Below, one piece after another: positions 1 to 9,016 of a stretch of DNA of 64,000 nt. Location of the stretch: the NCBI GenBank assembly GCA_963922335.1, contig CAWUIB010000004.1, positions 191,606 through 255,605 on the forward strand. The letters are read 5' to 3'. The notes below the pieces were generated by a model that had not been told where the DNA came from, searched no databases, and saw only the letters and a list, made by a program, of their open reading frames with translations. The first letter of the stretch is position 1. Each line of letters starts with the position of its first letter. A program made the position numbers and the translations under genes. This DNA comes from CALBPI01 sp963922335 (lineage in GTDB: Bacteria; Pseudomonadota; Gammaproteobacteria; Steroidobacterales; Woeseiaceae).

Positions 1-69
1 GAGTCGCTGATGGCGTCCGGGGGGCGCTACGCAACGCTGTTCTCGCTACAAGCCGAGGGGTATCGCTGA
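1..69 (+). CDS. ABC transporter ATP-binding protein, C-terminal fragment
   Basis: The frame is open from the first base and reads 22 residues ending LMASGGRYATLFSLQAEGYR before TGA at 67-69. A Gly-Gly-Arg-Tyr-Ala motif followed by a leucine/glutamine helix is the usual tail of ABC exporters with fused membrane and ATPase domains (the segment after the H-loop). Only the tail is in the window, so substrate and exact subfamily cannot be told. The stop codon lies inside a strong inverted repeat. The family call rests on this short tail alone. Confidence 0.55.
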   Translation, partial: ESLMASGGRYATLFSLQAEGYR

Positions 70-82
70 TCCAGCGATACCC
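58..82 (+). terminator. Perfect inverted repeat over the stop codon of the ABC gene
   Basis: GGGTATCGCTG at 58-68 and CAGCGATACCC at 72-82 are perfect complements with a 3-base loop (ATC), so an 11-bp stem can form. The TGA stop is in the stem and loop. There is no T-tract behind it, so it is not a textbook intrinsic terminator. It could stabilise the 3' end of the upstream transcript or support factor-dependent termination. Confidence 0.45.
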
Positions 83-130
83 GCCCATCCTCTGCTACAG
101 TAACGCATCATTAATGATCAGGATCTGACC

Positions 131-1426
131 ATGCGGCATAGGCTGGGAGTCTTAGCGACCCTACTTTTTGCACTAGCGCTCGGCGCATGTACTGGCGAGA
201 CCGACACGGTGTCTTCTTCGGATCAACCGGTCACGCTGCGCACGGGCACTTGGCACGCGAACATCACGGTGCCCGGCGGGGATATTCGCTTTGGTATGGA
301 GCTGTCGCGGGTCGACGATCAGTTGGAAGTGACCTTAATCAACGGCAGCGAACGCGTACGGGTGCCGGAGGTCAGTTTGTCTGACGATCGTCTGTTGCTG
401 CGTTTTCCCGCGTTCAACAATGAAATCCGGGCACGGGTACAGGACGGGAAGCTCAGTGGGACGCTCACGCTGGTCAAACGCTATGGCAAAACCCAGGCGA
501 TGCCTTTTGTGGCTATCCCAGGGGCGCGACCTGTCGCGGAAGACGTACTGCCGGCGAACGGCGATTTGTCCGGGCGCTGGGCGGTGACGTTTACCGAACC
601 AGATGGCACGCAGTATCCAGCAGTCGGAGAGTTCCGCCAGCGCGGCAATCGACTCCTCGGCACATTCCTGACGCAAACCGGCGACTACCGCTACCTTGGC
701 GGCAGTGTTTCTGGCCGCAATTTCGAGCTTTCCACTTTTGACGGCGCGCATGCATTCCTTTTCAAGGCGAGGGCTGACGAGAGCGGTGCGCTGACCGGGC
801 AATTCTGGTCTGGCACTGAATACGAAGAATCGTGGACCGGGCGGCGAGACGAAGCAGCGAAGCTCGCTGATCCGACCACGCTGACCGCATTGAAAGACGG
901 TTACGATCGGTTCACTTTTGAGTTCCCAGACCTTGAGGGCAACCCGGTATCGATCGACGACCCGCAGTTCGAAGGCAAGGTGATTCTGGTGACGCTCGCG
1001 GGTAGCTGGTGCCCCAACTGTCACGACGAAGCCGCCTTCATGGCCGAGATCTACCCACGCTATCGCGATCAGGGCGTCGAGATTGTTGCGCTCATGTTCG
1101 AGCATCTGGAAGCGACTGATGAAGCCGCGGAGCAGGTTCGACTGTTTCGCGAAAAATTCGGAATCGAATACGTGACGCTACTCGCAGGGGTGTCCGACAA
1201 GACACTCGCCAATGAGGCCTTACCATCGCTGAACAAGGTGCTCGCATTCCCCACGACGATTTTCATCGATCGCCGCGGCGAGGTCCGGGAGATTCATACC
1301 GGGTTCTCCGGACCAGGCACGGGTCAACACTACGACGAGACTCGCAACTTGATCACGGGATTGCTGGACACGCTCGTCGCCGAACCGGCTGAAGCGGTAA
1401 AGACCAGTGCGCTACTAGACCCCTAA
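131..1426 (+). CDS. TlpA-like thioredoxin-fold lipoprotein
   Basis: 431 residues. The N-terminus is a lipoprotein signal (hydrophobic LLFALALGAC, lipobox Cys about residue 20), so the protein should be membrane-anchored in the periplasm. Residues about 30-250 are a beta-rich region of unrecognised type. Residues about 265-415 form a TlpA/AhpC-like thioredoxin fold with the redox motif WCPNC (Cys294 and Cys297) and a cis-Pro region AFPTT near residue 375. The family reduces or oxidises periplasmic thiols, for example in cytochrome c maturation or protein repair. No cytochrome-maturation genes are adjacent, so the target is unknown. The ATG at 131 directly precedes the signal peptide. Twenty bases separate it from the next gene. 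Confidence 0.85.
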   Translation: MRHRLGVLATLLFALALGACTGETDTVSSSDQPVTLRTGTWHANITVPGGDIRFGMELSRVDDQLEVTLINGSERVRVPEVSLSDDRLLLRFPAFNNEIRARVQDGKLSGTLTLVKRYGKTQAMPFVAIPGARPVAEDVLPANGDLSGRWAVTFTEPDGTQYPAVGEFRQRGNRLLGTFLTQTGDYRYLGGSVSGRNFELSTFDGAHAFLFKARADESGALTGQFWSGTEYEESWTGRRDEAAKLADPTTLTALKDGYDRFTFEFPDLEGNPVSIDDPQFEGKVILVTLAGSWCPNCHDEAAFMAEIYPRYRDQGVEIVALMFEHLEATDEAAEQVRLFREKFGIEYVTLLAGVSDKTLANEALPSLNKVLAFPTTIFIDRRGEVREIHTGFSGPGTGQHYDETRNLITGLLDTLVAEPAEAVKTSALLDP

Positions 1427-1446
1427 TTTCCGTTCGGAGCACCCAT

Positions 1447-1929
1447 ATGCCTTCTTTCGATATCGTCTCTGAAGTCGATCACCACGAACTGACCAACGCG
1501 GTCGATCAAGCCAACCGAGAGGTCGGAAACCGGTTCGACTTCAAAGGGACTGGTGCGGAGTTCTCCCTCGACGAGGCAACCATCAGCCTCAAAGCCCAGG
1601 TTGAGTTCCAGCTTTCTCAAATGCTCGACATTCTGCACAACAAGCTCGCCAAGCGCGGCATCGATATTGGCTGTTTGGATGCTCAGGACCCGGTCACTAG
1701 TGGGCAGGAAGCGCGTCAGACGGTCGTTGTCCGGCAGGGGGTCGAGACCGCGCTTGCGAAGAAGATCGTCAAATCGATCAAGGATGCAAAACTAAAAGTG
1801 CAGGCTGCGATCCAGGGCGAACAGATTCGGGTGACCGGGAAGAAACGCGATGACCTGCAGTCCGTGATTGCCATGCTGCGTGACGCCGAGCATGAGCTGC
1901 CGCTGCAATTTAATAACTTCCGCGACTGA
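1447..1929 (+). CDS. yajQ: YajQ family nucleotide-binding protein
   Basis: 160 residues, the standard length of the YajQ/UPF0234 family. The start MPSFDIVSEVDHHELTNAVD and the segment NRFDFKGT are hallmark sequences, and the C-terminus LPLQFNNFRD is typical. YajQ has two ferredoxin-like RNP domains; some members bind cyclic di-GMP and act with transcription factors, others bind nucleotides or tRNA. It is cytoplasmic. It lies 7 bases upstream of the PEP carboxylase gene, so co-transcription is likely. Two GGDEF proteins elsewhere in the window would be possible sources of c-di-GMP, but a functional link is only inferred. Confidence 0.95.
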   Translation: MPSFDIVSEVDHHELTNAVDQANREVGNRFDFKGTGAEFSLDEATISLKAQVEFQLSQMLDILHNKLAKRGIDIGCLDAQDPVTSGQEARQTVVVRQGVETALAKKIVKSIKDAKLKVQAAIQGEQIRVTGKKRDDLQSVIAMLRDAEHELPLQFNNFRD

Positions 1930-1936
1930 TCTATCG

Positions 1937-4669
1937 ATGCAACGCAAACCGCCAAGCCGCAAAACACTGATTTTTGCTGACAAGGACAGTGCGCTGCGTC
2001 ATGACGTGCGCACGTTGGGTAGCATGGTTGGCGATCTGCTGCGCGAGCAAGGCGGTGATGCATTTTTTGAACATGTCGAGAGTGCCCGTCGGGAAGCGAT
2101 TCTCAGGCGAGAAGGCGAACGCTCTATCGACGATCTGGCGAATGTCGTTGGTGAGCTCGATGCCCCGGCAGCACAGAATTTCATCCGCGCTTTCTCGACC
2201 TACTTTCAGCTGGTCAACACCGCTGAGAAAGTGCACCGAATTCGACGTCGGCGGGAGTACATGCGTGAAAACGCCACCCATCAACCGCACGGCGCGCACG
2301 ACCTGTTCCAGCAATTTCACGATGCCGGCTGCAGCATCGACGAGATTCGCACGGCCCTTGAAAATATCCTCATAGAGCCGGTCTTCACAGCGCACCCGAC
2401 AGAACCAACGCGCCGTACGATTCTGCGTAAAGAGCAGCGTATCGTGCGTAAACTCGTGGATCTGCTGGACCCGGGCCTTCCTCCGCAGGAGGTCAATGCG
2501 GCGCTCGCAGTCATCAGAGCCGAGGTGACGTCAGGCTGGCAAACCGAGGAACACCCTAGCGAGAGCATGACCGTCGCCGACGAGTTGGAGCACGTTCTGT
2601 TCTTTCTCACCGACGTCATTTACCGGGTGATTCCGCCATTCTATGAAAATTTGCAGGAGGCATTGGTCAGCGCTTACGGCGAAGCAGCAATCGGCGATTA
2701 CCAGATCCCCCTGCTGACCGCGTTTGCCTCCTGGGTCGGCGGCGATATGGACGGCAATCCGAATGTGGGCGCCAAGACCATTCGCAACACACTATCCAGA
2801 CAACGAAGCCTGATACTGGACCTGTATTTTCGCGAGTGCGCGGACGTTGGCAGCAAGCTCAGCCAATGTCGCGACCGCGTAAATGTCAGTGAAGCCGTCG
2901 AGGCACGCATTCAGGAATACCAGCAACACTTCAGTAAAGCCTGGGGCGAGGTGCCTAACCGTCATCGTGATATGCCTTATCGATCGCTTCTGCGTTTGAT
3001 TCAGGCGCGGCTGCAAAGCACCTATGACGATGATGCTTTTCCTTACGAAAGCGCTGAGAGTTTCGCTGCGGACATCGATCTGATCGCGGACAGCTTGAAC
3101 CAGAACCAGGGACACAATGCCGGATTGTTTGCGGTCCGACGACTGCAGCGACGTATCGAGTGCTTCGGATTCCATATGGCGACACTCGATATCCGTCAGG
3201 ACTCGTTGGTACATCGTGAGGTAATCGGAAAATGCCTTGGCGACGAGGCCTGGATGACCCGTGATCCTGCCGACAGGCTCGAGCGATTGTGCGAGGCGAT
3301 CACAGCTCGCGAGGCACCTGTCGATACGCAGGACACTCAGGTACGCAAGACGCTCGGCGTATTTCAGGCCATTGCCTTCTGTCATCGAAAATACGGCAAG
3401 CGCTCGATCGGCCCTTACATCATCAGCATGACTCAAGGCGCCGATGATGTTGTCTCGGTGCTACTGCTCGCACAGTGGGCCGAACTCGGCAATCGGCGTG
3501 GTGAAGTCCCTCTGGATATCGCCCCGCTGCTCGAGACGGTCGACGACCTGCACGCAGGTCCCGGGATCATGCAACAGTTGTTGTCCAACCCGGTCTACCG
3601 ACAGCATCTGTCTCGACGCAAAGATCGTCAAACCATCATGATCGGCTATTCCGACAGCAATAAAGACGGTGGTCTCGCATCGGCGCGCTGGGCACTGCAT
3701 CAGGCACAGGCCGCGCTGCGCGACACGCTGGCGACACATGACATCGAGCTCACGCTGTTCCATGGACGTGGTGGCACGGTGAGCCGCGGTGGCAGCAAGA
3801 TGCACGACGCAGTTCGTGGTGCACCGGCTGGCACTGTCGCTGGACGCATGCGCTTCACCGAGCAAGGCGAGATCATCAACGAAAAATACGGACTGCGTGG
3901 AATCGCAATGCGAACACTGGAGCAGTCCGCGGCATCGGTTGCTGCGGCCAGTCTGTTGCCTGCGGCTAACGAAACGGTGCATCCAAACTGGTCGCAGATG
4001 ATGTCCACGGTCGCGGGCGTCAGTCGAGAGCGCTACCAGTCGCTTACCCGTCATACCGAGGGATTCTTCGATTACTTCCGCACCGCAACACCAATCGATG
4101 TCATCGAGAGAATGCGGATCGGTTCGCGGCCTGCATCACGGCGTGAACAGAAGGGTATCGACGACCTACGCGCCATTCCGTGGGTGTTTGCGTGGACACA
4201 GGCACGTTTCGTGCTCCCGGGATGGTTTGGGCTTGGCAGCGGGTTACAGGCCGCCGTCGAGCAGTTTGGCCACGACGCATTCGCGGACATGATGCGGGAA
4301 TGGCACTTTGTTCGCGCCCTGGTAGCAGATGCTGAGATGGTGTTGGCCAAATCCGACCTTGAGGTCGCCGAGCATTACTCTCGCTTGTCTGGTGATCTTC
4401 ACGAGCGCTTCTTTCCGATCATCAAGACCGAATTCGACCTGACACTGCACTATATCCTCGAGTTGTCGAACCATGACTGGCTACTCGACGGAGACAAGAC
4501 CTTGCAGCGGACGATTCTGCTCCGGAATCCATACATCGATCCGATGAGCTTGCTGCAAATCGATCTCTTACGTCGCTGGCGAGCGGGCGATCGCGAGGAT
4601 GATGCGCTGTTGGGCGCGCTGCTGGCGGGTGTCAACGGCATTGCACAGGGTCTGCAGAACACCGGGTGA
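1937..4669 (+). CDS. ppc: Phosphoenolpyruvate carboxylase
   Basis: 910 residues from the ATG at 1937, which begins MQRKPPS just after the yajQ stop. An in-frame ATG at 1868 would lie inside yajQ and is unlikely. The enzyme carboxylates PEP with bicarbonate to oxaloacetate, an anaplerotic reaction. Family signatures are present: VFTAHPTEPTRRTI with the catalytic His (about residue 150), FHGRGGTVSRGG (about 610), MIGYSDSNKDGG (about 570), and the C-terminal tail ending QNTG, which is conserved in active enzymes. The length fits the bacterial tetrameric form. The end overlaps the next gene by 4 bases (GTGA). Confidence 0.97.
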   Translation: MQRKPPSRKTLIFADKDSALRHDVRTLGSMVGDLLREQGGDAFFEHVESARREAILRREGERSIDDLANVVGELDAPAAQNFIRAFSTYFQLVNTAEKVHRIRRRREYMRENATHQPHGAHDLFQQFHDAGCSIDEIRTALENILIEPVFTAHPTEPTRRTILRKEQRIVRKLVDLLDPGLPPQEVNAALAVIRAEVTSGWQTEEHPSESMTVADELEHVLFFLTDVIYRVIPPFYENLQEALVSAYGEAAIGDYQIPLLTAFASWVGGDMDGNPNVGAKTIRNTLSRQRSLILDLYFRECADVGSKLSQCRDRVNVSEAVEARIQEYQQHFSKAWGEVPNRHRDMPYRSLLRLIQARLQSTYDDDAFPYESAESFAADIDLIADSLNQNQGHNAGLFAVRRLQRRIECFGFHMATLDIRQDSLVHREVIGKCLGDEAWMTRDPADRLERLCEAITAREAPVDTQDTQVRKTLGVFQAIAFCHRKYGKRSIGPYIISMTQGADDVVSVLLLAQWAELGNRRGEVPLDIAPLLETVDDLHAGPGIMQQLLSNPVYRQHLSRRKDRQTIMIGYSDSNKDGGLASARWALHQAQAALRDTLATHDIELTLFHGRGGTVSRGGSKMHDAVRGAPAGTVAGRMRFTEQGEIINEKYGLRGIAMRTLEQSAASVAAASLLPAANETVHPNWSQMMSTVAGVSRERYQSLTRHTEGFFDYFRTATPIDVIERMRIGSRPASRREQKGIDDLRAIPWVFAWTQARFVLPGWFGLGSGLQAAVEQFGHDAFADMMREWHFVRALVADAEMVLAKSDLEVAEHYSRLSGDLHERFFPIIKTEFDLTLHYILELSNHDWLLDGDKTLQRTILLRNPYIDPMSLLQIDLLRRWRAGDREDDALLGALLAGVNGIAQGLQNTG

Positions 4670-5934
4670 GTGAGGTCGACACAAGACCCGCCGCTGCATC
4701 GCTGCTGCGCGAACGACGCCTCGCATTTGCATTGTTGTTGGGTGCCGTGTGCTGCATCGGGATGGGACAGACGGTTACCTTCAGCATCCTGCCGCCCATC
4801 GGTCGCGAGCTGGGGCTCAGTGAACGACAAGTCGGCCTGATTTTCTCGGTATCAGCGCTTCTGTGGGTAGTCACCAGTCCACTTTGGGGACGCCTCAGCG
4901 ATCGGTTCGGTCGCAAACCCATTCTGATCATCGGCATGATCGGCTACATCGTGTCGACCATCGGATTTGTTTCAGTGATCGACCGCGGTCTGACCGGCAC
5001 CGTTGCACTGATATGGATTTACCCGTTGATGATCGCAACGCGCAGCATCTACGGTGCAATCGGACCGGGTGTGCGCGTCGCCTCACAAGCCTACATCGTG
5101 GATCGCACCGACCGAGCAGATCGAACGATCGCGATTTCCGGTATGGCCGCCGCCTTTGGCCTCGGCAATGTACTGGGACCCGGACTCGGCTCCGCATTCA
5201 GTGTCTTCGGCCTACTTGCGCCATTCTGGTTGATCGCAGGTCTGGTCGCTGTAGTGATGATGGCGATTTTGATACTGCTGCCCGAAAAGTCTGCGCCGGG
5301 TCAGCGGGGCAATCGCCCGCGACTTGCGCTGTGGGATCACAGAATGCGTCCCTATGTGCTCTATGGGCTCCTCGTGAGCTTTGCAGTGGCGACGCCGATG
5401 CAGACGAGCGCATTCCTGTTCATCGATGTCCTCGGCTTTTCCACGGACGAGGCCGCTCAATACGTCGGCGTCGGTTTGTCCGGTGCTGCGATGGCCGCAC
5501 TATTCTCGCAGCTCGTCCTGGTACAACGGTTTCGGCTATCCCCCAAAGTCATGATGGTGGTAGGCGCCGTTCTGATCGGTGCTGCGCAGTTGGGTCTTGC
5601 CTGGAGTACGACTTTCGCGCCCGTGGTGTTCGCACTCATGTTGAACGGCCTGGGCGCGGGATTGGCATTACCAGGATTCAGCGCGGGTGCGTCGTTGGCG
5701 GTCGATGCCGATGAGCAAGGCGCGGTAGCCGGTGTCACCGGGGCTTTGAATGCGGCGGGTTTTTCTATCGTGCCAGTGATTCACCTGACGCTGTATGCAA
5801 TATCGCCCGGCTGGCCGTTCCTGCTAAACTCGGCATTGATGGTGGCCATGGCGGCTCTCGCTATGTTGCACCCGGGCCTGCGCCATTCCGGCACGCCCGA
5901 CACCAGTATCGATGATCCACCTGTTGCATCCTGA
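4666..5934 (+). CDS. MFS transporter
   Basis: 422 residues with about 12 hydrophobic segments. The loop GRLSDRFGRKP (about residue 67) is the classic major facilitator motif A between helices 2 and 3. The GTG start at 4666 overlaps the ppc stop (GTGA), so translation is probably coupled. It resembles the TetA/multidrug branch of the superfamily, in which 12-helix antiporters export small hydrophobic compounds. The substrate cannot be assigned; coupling to ppc could be chance or could hint at organic-acid transport. Confidence 0.85.
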   Translation: MSEVDTRPAAASLLRERRLAFALLLGAVCCIGMGQTVTFSILPPIGRELGLSERQVGLIFSVSALLWVVTSPLWGRLSDRFGRKPILIIGMIGYIVSTIGFVSVIDRGLTGTVALIWIYPLMIATRSIYGAIGPGVRVASQAYIVDRTDRADRTIAISGMAAAFGLGNVLGPGLGSAFSVFGLLAPFWLIAGLVAVVMMAILILLPEKSAPGQRGNRPRLALWDHRMRPYVLYGLLVSFAVATPMQTSAFLFIDVLGFSTDEAAQYVGVGLSGAAMAALFSQLVLVQRFRLSPKVMMVVGAVLIGAAQLGLAWSTTFAPVVFALMLNGLGAGLALPGFSAGASLAVDADEQGAVAGVTGALNAAGFSIVPVIHLTLYAISPGWPFLLNSALMVAMAALAMLHPGLRHSGTPDTSIDDPPVAS

Positions 5935-5948
5935 CCGGGAGACAGCTT

Positions 5949-6404
5949 GTGTCCGAGCAACGACTCACGCCGCCGCTGACAATTTTTCATGACGCTTCGT
6001 GCCCGATTTGCCGAGCTGAGATGGAGGAACTCAAGCGCATCGATGACGAGCATGCGCTCGAACTCGTCGATTGCTCTGTCGAGGGTTTTTCAGACGCACG
6101 CTGCACCGAAGCCGGGCTTTCACAAAAAGATCTTATGAATGCGCTCTACGTCGTGGATCGTGACGAACACTGGCTCGCCGGTCCGGACGCGTTCGCAGAA
6201 ATCTATCGAACGCTCGGGCTGGATCGCATGGCACGGCTTTGGGGGCGGGGATGGTGGCGACCGCTGATCAACCTCGGTTACCGACTCTTCGCAATTTCAC
6301 GCGGGTTACTGGCGCCACTCGGTCTCGATCGGATCGTGCGATGGATGGTGCGGCGTGAAGCACAAGCGGCCGCGCGGCGAAGCTCGGCCTGCAACGTCGA
6401 CTAG
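5949..6404 (+). CDS. DCC-family (DUF393) thiol-disulfide oxidoreductase-like protein
   Basis: 151 residues from a GTG start. The N-terminus TIFHDASCPICRAEM carries the CxxC (CPIC) after a short beta strand, the DUF393/DCC signature; the family name comes from a D-x-x-C-x-x-C arrangement. A hydrophobic, tryptophan-rich C-terminal third (LWGRGWWRPLINLGYRLFAI) suggests membrane association. A thioredoxin-like fold and disulfide chemistry are predicted for the family, but substrates are unknown. The stop TAG shares a CTAG tetranucleotide with the stop of the convergent next gene. Confidence 0.85.
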   Translation: MSEQRLTPPLTIFHDASCPICRAEMEELKRIDDEHALELVDCSVEGFSDARCTEAGLSQKDLMNALYVVDRDEHWLAGPDAFAEIYRTLGLDRMARLWGRGWWRPLINLGYRLFAISRGLLAPLGLDRIVRWMVRREAQAAARRSSACNVD

Positions 6405-7183
6405 CGTGTTTGTTCGTTCTGTGGCGTCGCGTTGCCCTGCAGATCCCAGGGATCGACGGCAATCACATCCAGCGTTTTCGCAGAAACCGAATCGATGACC
6501 AGAGCCATCCCCTGCAGACGCTTGTTCACGACAGGCACGTAGCGCAAAGCCTCGGCGGATGCGTTGTGGCGACCGGCGATCTTATCGACCTCCGGTTCGA
6601 GTGCCGGATCCAGAGAAATCAGTCGGCTAAGCGGCTCGCTACGTTCCAGTACCCGCTCCGGCGCGGAAGCGAGGCTGATCCAGTATTCGGGTAAACGCTC
6701 GATATCCACACCCGTTTCGAGGGCCCTCATCATCAACTGCTCCCGCGCTTTCAAATCGTCGGGTATCTCGGCGATGACCGAACACGGCGGGGACGAGGAT
6801 GATTCACATGCGGCGATCGGTTCAGCAGACTCCCGAACAAGGTCCTTTTCAGGCAGCATCACAAACCGGTCTACAGCAAATACAAGGTACTGAGGGCGCT
6901 CTTGATAAAGCACGTTGGTGCCGTATGAGAGCGCCGCAATCTGCACCATCGCGATCACGGTCATATCGAAACGCAGACTCGGCTTGCCCGCTCGATAAAC
7001 GATCGCGGTCAAGAGTGGTCCGAGCACGAGATCCACGCCGACAAGAATGGGTAGAACGCTGGAAGCACCACTGATCGTGAAGAACGGCGCGGGATACCAC
7101 TGCGTGAAGATAAATGTGAATACTGTCGCGACGACCAGGAAACTGACACCGAAGTGCAGCGCGACCGCCTTTAACTTACTCAT
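6401..7183 (-). CDS. TfpX/TfpZ-type pilin accessory-like membrane protein
   Basis: 260 residues. The N-terminal half has three or four membrane helices with the family core GVDLVLGPLLTAIVYRAGK and RFDMTVIAMVQIAALSYGT; the C-terminal half is a soluble, probably periplasmic domain. TfpX/TfpZ proteins are accessory factors for particular type IV pilins, often affecting pilin glycosylation or stability. No pilin or pilus assembly gene is near, so this copy is an orphan. It is transcribed away from the hypothetical gene at 7264; the 80-base gap holds two 7-base direct repeats ATATGCG (7222-7228 and 7230-7236). Function here is uncertain; the family call is fairly firm. Confidence 0.75.
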   Translation of the reverse strand: MSKLKAVALHFGVSFLVVATVFTFIFTQWYPAPFFTISGASSVLPILVGVDLVLGPLLTAIVYRAGKPSLRFDMTVIAMVQIAALSYGTNVLYQERPQYLVFAVDRFVMLPEKDLVRESAEPIAACESSSSPPCSVIAEIPDDLKAREQLMMRALETGVDIERLPEYWISLASAPERVLERSEPLSRLISLDPALEPEVDKIAGRHNASAEALRYVPVVNKRLQGMALVIDSVSAKTLDVIAVDPWDLQGNATPQNEQTR

Positions 7184-7263
7184 CGGATTTCACACCAAAA
7201 AACAATACACTTGTCGCAGAAATATGCGTATATGCGAGTTCAACCTCAAGCCGGAAAGAATGT

Positions 7264-7791
7264 ATGAAGCGCTCCGAGAATCGAATGAACCAGATCACAT
7301 CTTTGCTGGCCATTGCCATTTCCGTTGTTGCCATGCTGGTCTCCATTCTCGAAGTCTCCGCTGTCCGTGAACAACAACGCGCGGATGTCTGGCCCTACAT
7401 TGAGCTTGGTCAAAGCTATTCCGAATCCGGATTCCGTTTACAAGCGATCAACAAAGGGGTCGGGCCGGCGCTGGTAGGAGAGGTCACCCTGTACCGAGGC
7501 GATACGCTTGTCGAGACCATCGATCAACTGATTCTAGATACGGTCGGTCCCGAGAACGCGTTTGGCTACGAGCTGTACGGCGCCGCCAACATTTCCAATT
7601 CGGTGATGGCCGCTGGCGAGGAGAACGACCTGTTTCGAGTGCCTTGGGAAGATCGAACCCGGCTGTTGATACAGCGCTGGCAACAAGGCGATCCGATCGA
7701 TATCCGGCTGTGCTACTGCTCGATCCACAAAGACTGCTGGAATACGTCGCTGCTGCAGCAGCAACCGGAACCGACTGACCAATGCATCTGA
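7264..7791 (+). CDS. Hypothetical single-pass membrane protein
   Basis: 175 residues. One strong transmembrane segment lies near the N-terminus (about residues 12-29, ITSLLAIAISVVAMLVSILE), followed by a 140-residue beta-rich domain with several cysteines near the end (LCYCSIHKDCW). The rest should face the periplasm or cytoplasm depending on topology. I do not recognise a functional family; small anchored proteins of this layout are common. A purine-rich GGAAAG precedes the ATG at 7264 by 5 bases, supporting this start over the in-frame ATG at 7285. Confidence 0.65.
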   Translation: MKRSENRMNQITSLLAIAISVVAMLVSILEVSAVREQQRADVWPYIELGQSYSESGFRLQAINKGVGPALVGEVTLYRGDTLVETIDQLILDTVGPENAFGYELYGAANISNSVMAAGEENDLFRVPWEDRTRLLIQRWQQGDPIDIRLCYCSIHKDCWNTSLLQQQPEPTDQCI

Positions 7792-7798
7792 TACTCGA

Positions 7799-8983
7799 TT
7801 GAGAGTTTACGACGTCATCGTACTCGGTGGGGGCGCCGCCGGGCTGATGTGTGCTGCCACCGCCGGCCAGCACGGCAAGCGCGTGCTGGTGCTCGAAGGC
7901 TCCAACAAACCTGGCAAGAAAATACTCATGTCGGGCGGTGGACGATGCAACTTCACGAACCTCTATTGCGATCCCTCGCATTTTTTGTCCGACAATCCAC
8001 ACTTCTGTAAGTCCGCGCTCGCGCGCTACACGCAATGGGACTTCATTGCGCTCGTGGAAAAACACGGCATTGCCTATCACGAAAAAACGCTAGGGCAGCT
8101 CTTCTGTGACGAAAGCTCGAAACAGATTGTAAAAATGCTGCTGGATGAATGTCGTGAGGTCGGTGTCGAGCTTCTGGTTGAGAGCGGAATCAGCAAGGTC
8201 GAATTCAATGAGGCCTATCGCGTTACCTCAGCACACGGTGTCTTCGGTGCGCCGTCACTTGTCGTCGCTACTGGTGGACTGTCCATACCCAAGATGGGTG
8301 CGTCCGGGCTCGGCTACGAGATTGCACAACAATTCGGTCTCGAGGTTCTCGAAACGCGCGCCGGATTGGTGCCGTTTACCTTCACCGGCGCGCTCCACGA
8401 GCAATTCGCCCGCTTGTCCGGTGTGAGCCTTCCCGCTGCAGTGCGATGTGGCGACACCGAGTTCAATGAAGGTATTCTGTTCACCCACCGAGGAATGAGC
8501 GGTCCCGCTGCACTCCAAATCTCAAGCTACTGGCGTCCCGGGGACAGCATCGAGATCGACCTTTTGCCGGGACAATCGGCAGCTGAGATCATTGGCGAGG
8601 CACGTGCGACCAGTCCGGGGAAGCCTGTTGGTGCCCTGCTGGCACAAACCCTGCCCAAAGCACTGGTCAGTGAGCTCGACGAACATCTCTGGAGCCGTGT
8701 GGGCGCAACACGCGCCGCCGAATTGGCAAACACAAGTGTTGATGCGCTCGACGCACAGTTGCACCACTGGACGCTCAAGCCGGCAGCGACGGAGGGCTAT
8801 CGAACCGCCGAAGTCACGTTAGGTGGAGTGAACACTGACGGCATATCGTCGCGCACGATGGAGGCCAAAACGCAGGCTGGGCTGTTCTTCATTGGCGAAG
8901 TGCTCGACGTCACAGGGCATCTGGGCGGATTCAATTTCCAGTGGGCGTGGGCGTCCGGCGTAGCAGCAGGGAATGCTGTCTGA
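7799..8983 (+). CDS. BaiN/YhiN (HI0933) family FAD-dependent oxidoreductase
   Basis: 394 residues from a TTG start that follows the upstream stop by 7 bases. The N-terminal Rossmann motif GGGAAGLMCA binds FAD; KILMSGGGRCNFTN about residue 43 is the defining sequence of the HI0933/BaiN flavoprotein family; the C-terminal GEVLDVTGHLGGFNFQWAWA is the second conserved FAD contact. Members include the flavoprotein BaiN of bile-acid metabolism and enzymes of unknown substrate. It is cytoplasmic. There is no clue to the substrate from neighbours. No better upstream start codon was found. Confidence 0.9.
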   Translation: MRVYDVIVLGGGAAGLMCAATAGQHGKRVLVLEGSNKPGKKILMSGGGRCNFTNLYCDPSHFLSDNPHFCKSALARYTQWDFIALVEKHGIAYHEKTLGQLFCDESSKQIVKMLLDECREVGVELLVESGISKVEFNEAYRVTSAHGVFGAPSLVVATGGLSIPKMGASGLGYEIAQQFGLEVLETRAGLVPFTFTGALHEQFARLSGVSLPAAVRCGDTEFNEGILFTHRGMSGPAALQISSYWRPGDSIEIDLLPGQSAAEIIGEARATSPGKPVGALLAQTLPKALVSELDEHLWSRVGATRAAELANTSVDALDAQLHHWTLKPAATEGYRTAEVTLGGVNTDGISSRTMEAKTQAGLFFIGEVLDVTGHLGGFNFQWAWASGVAAGNAV

Positions 8984-9016
8984 CGATTCGGTTTCCGGCG
9001 CGGTACAATCGGAGCG

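Noticed and set aside
335..1105. Open frame of 256 codons opposite the TlpA-like gene
   Set aside because: No signal, no family, and the opposite frame has an intact thioredoxin motif.
4863..5714. Open frame of 283 codons in another plus-strand frame of the MFS gene
   Set aside because: The peptide is an Arg/His/Cys-rich shadow, and the MFS frame has motif A and 12 helices.
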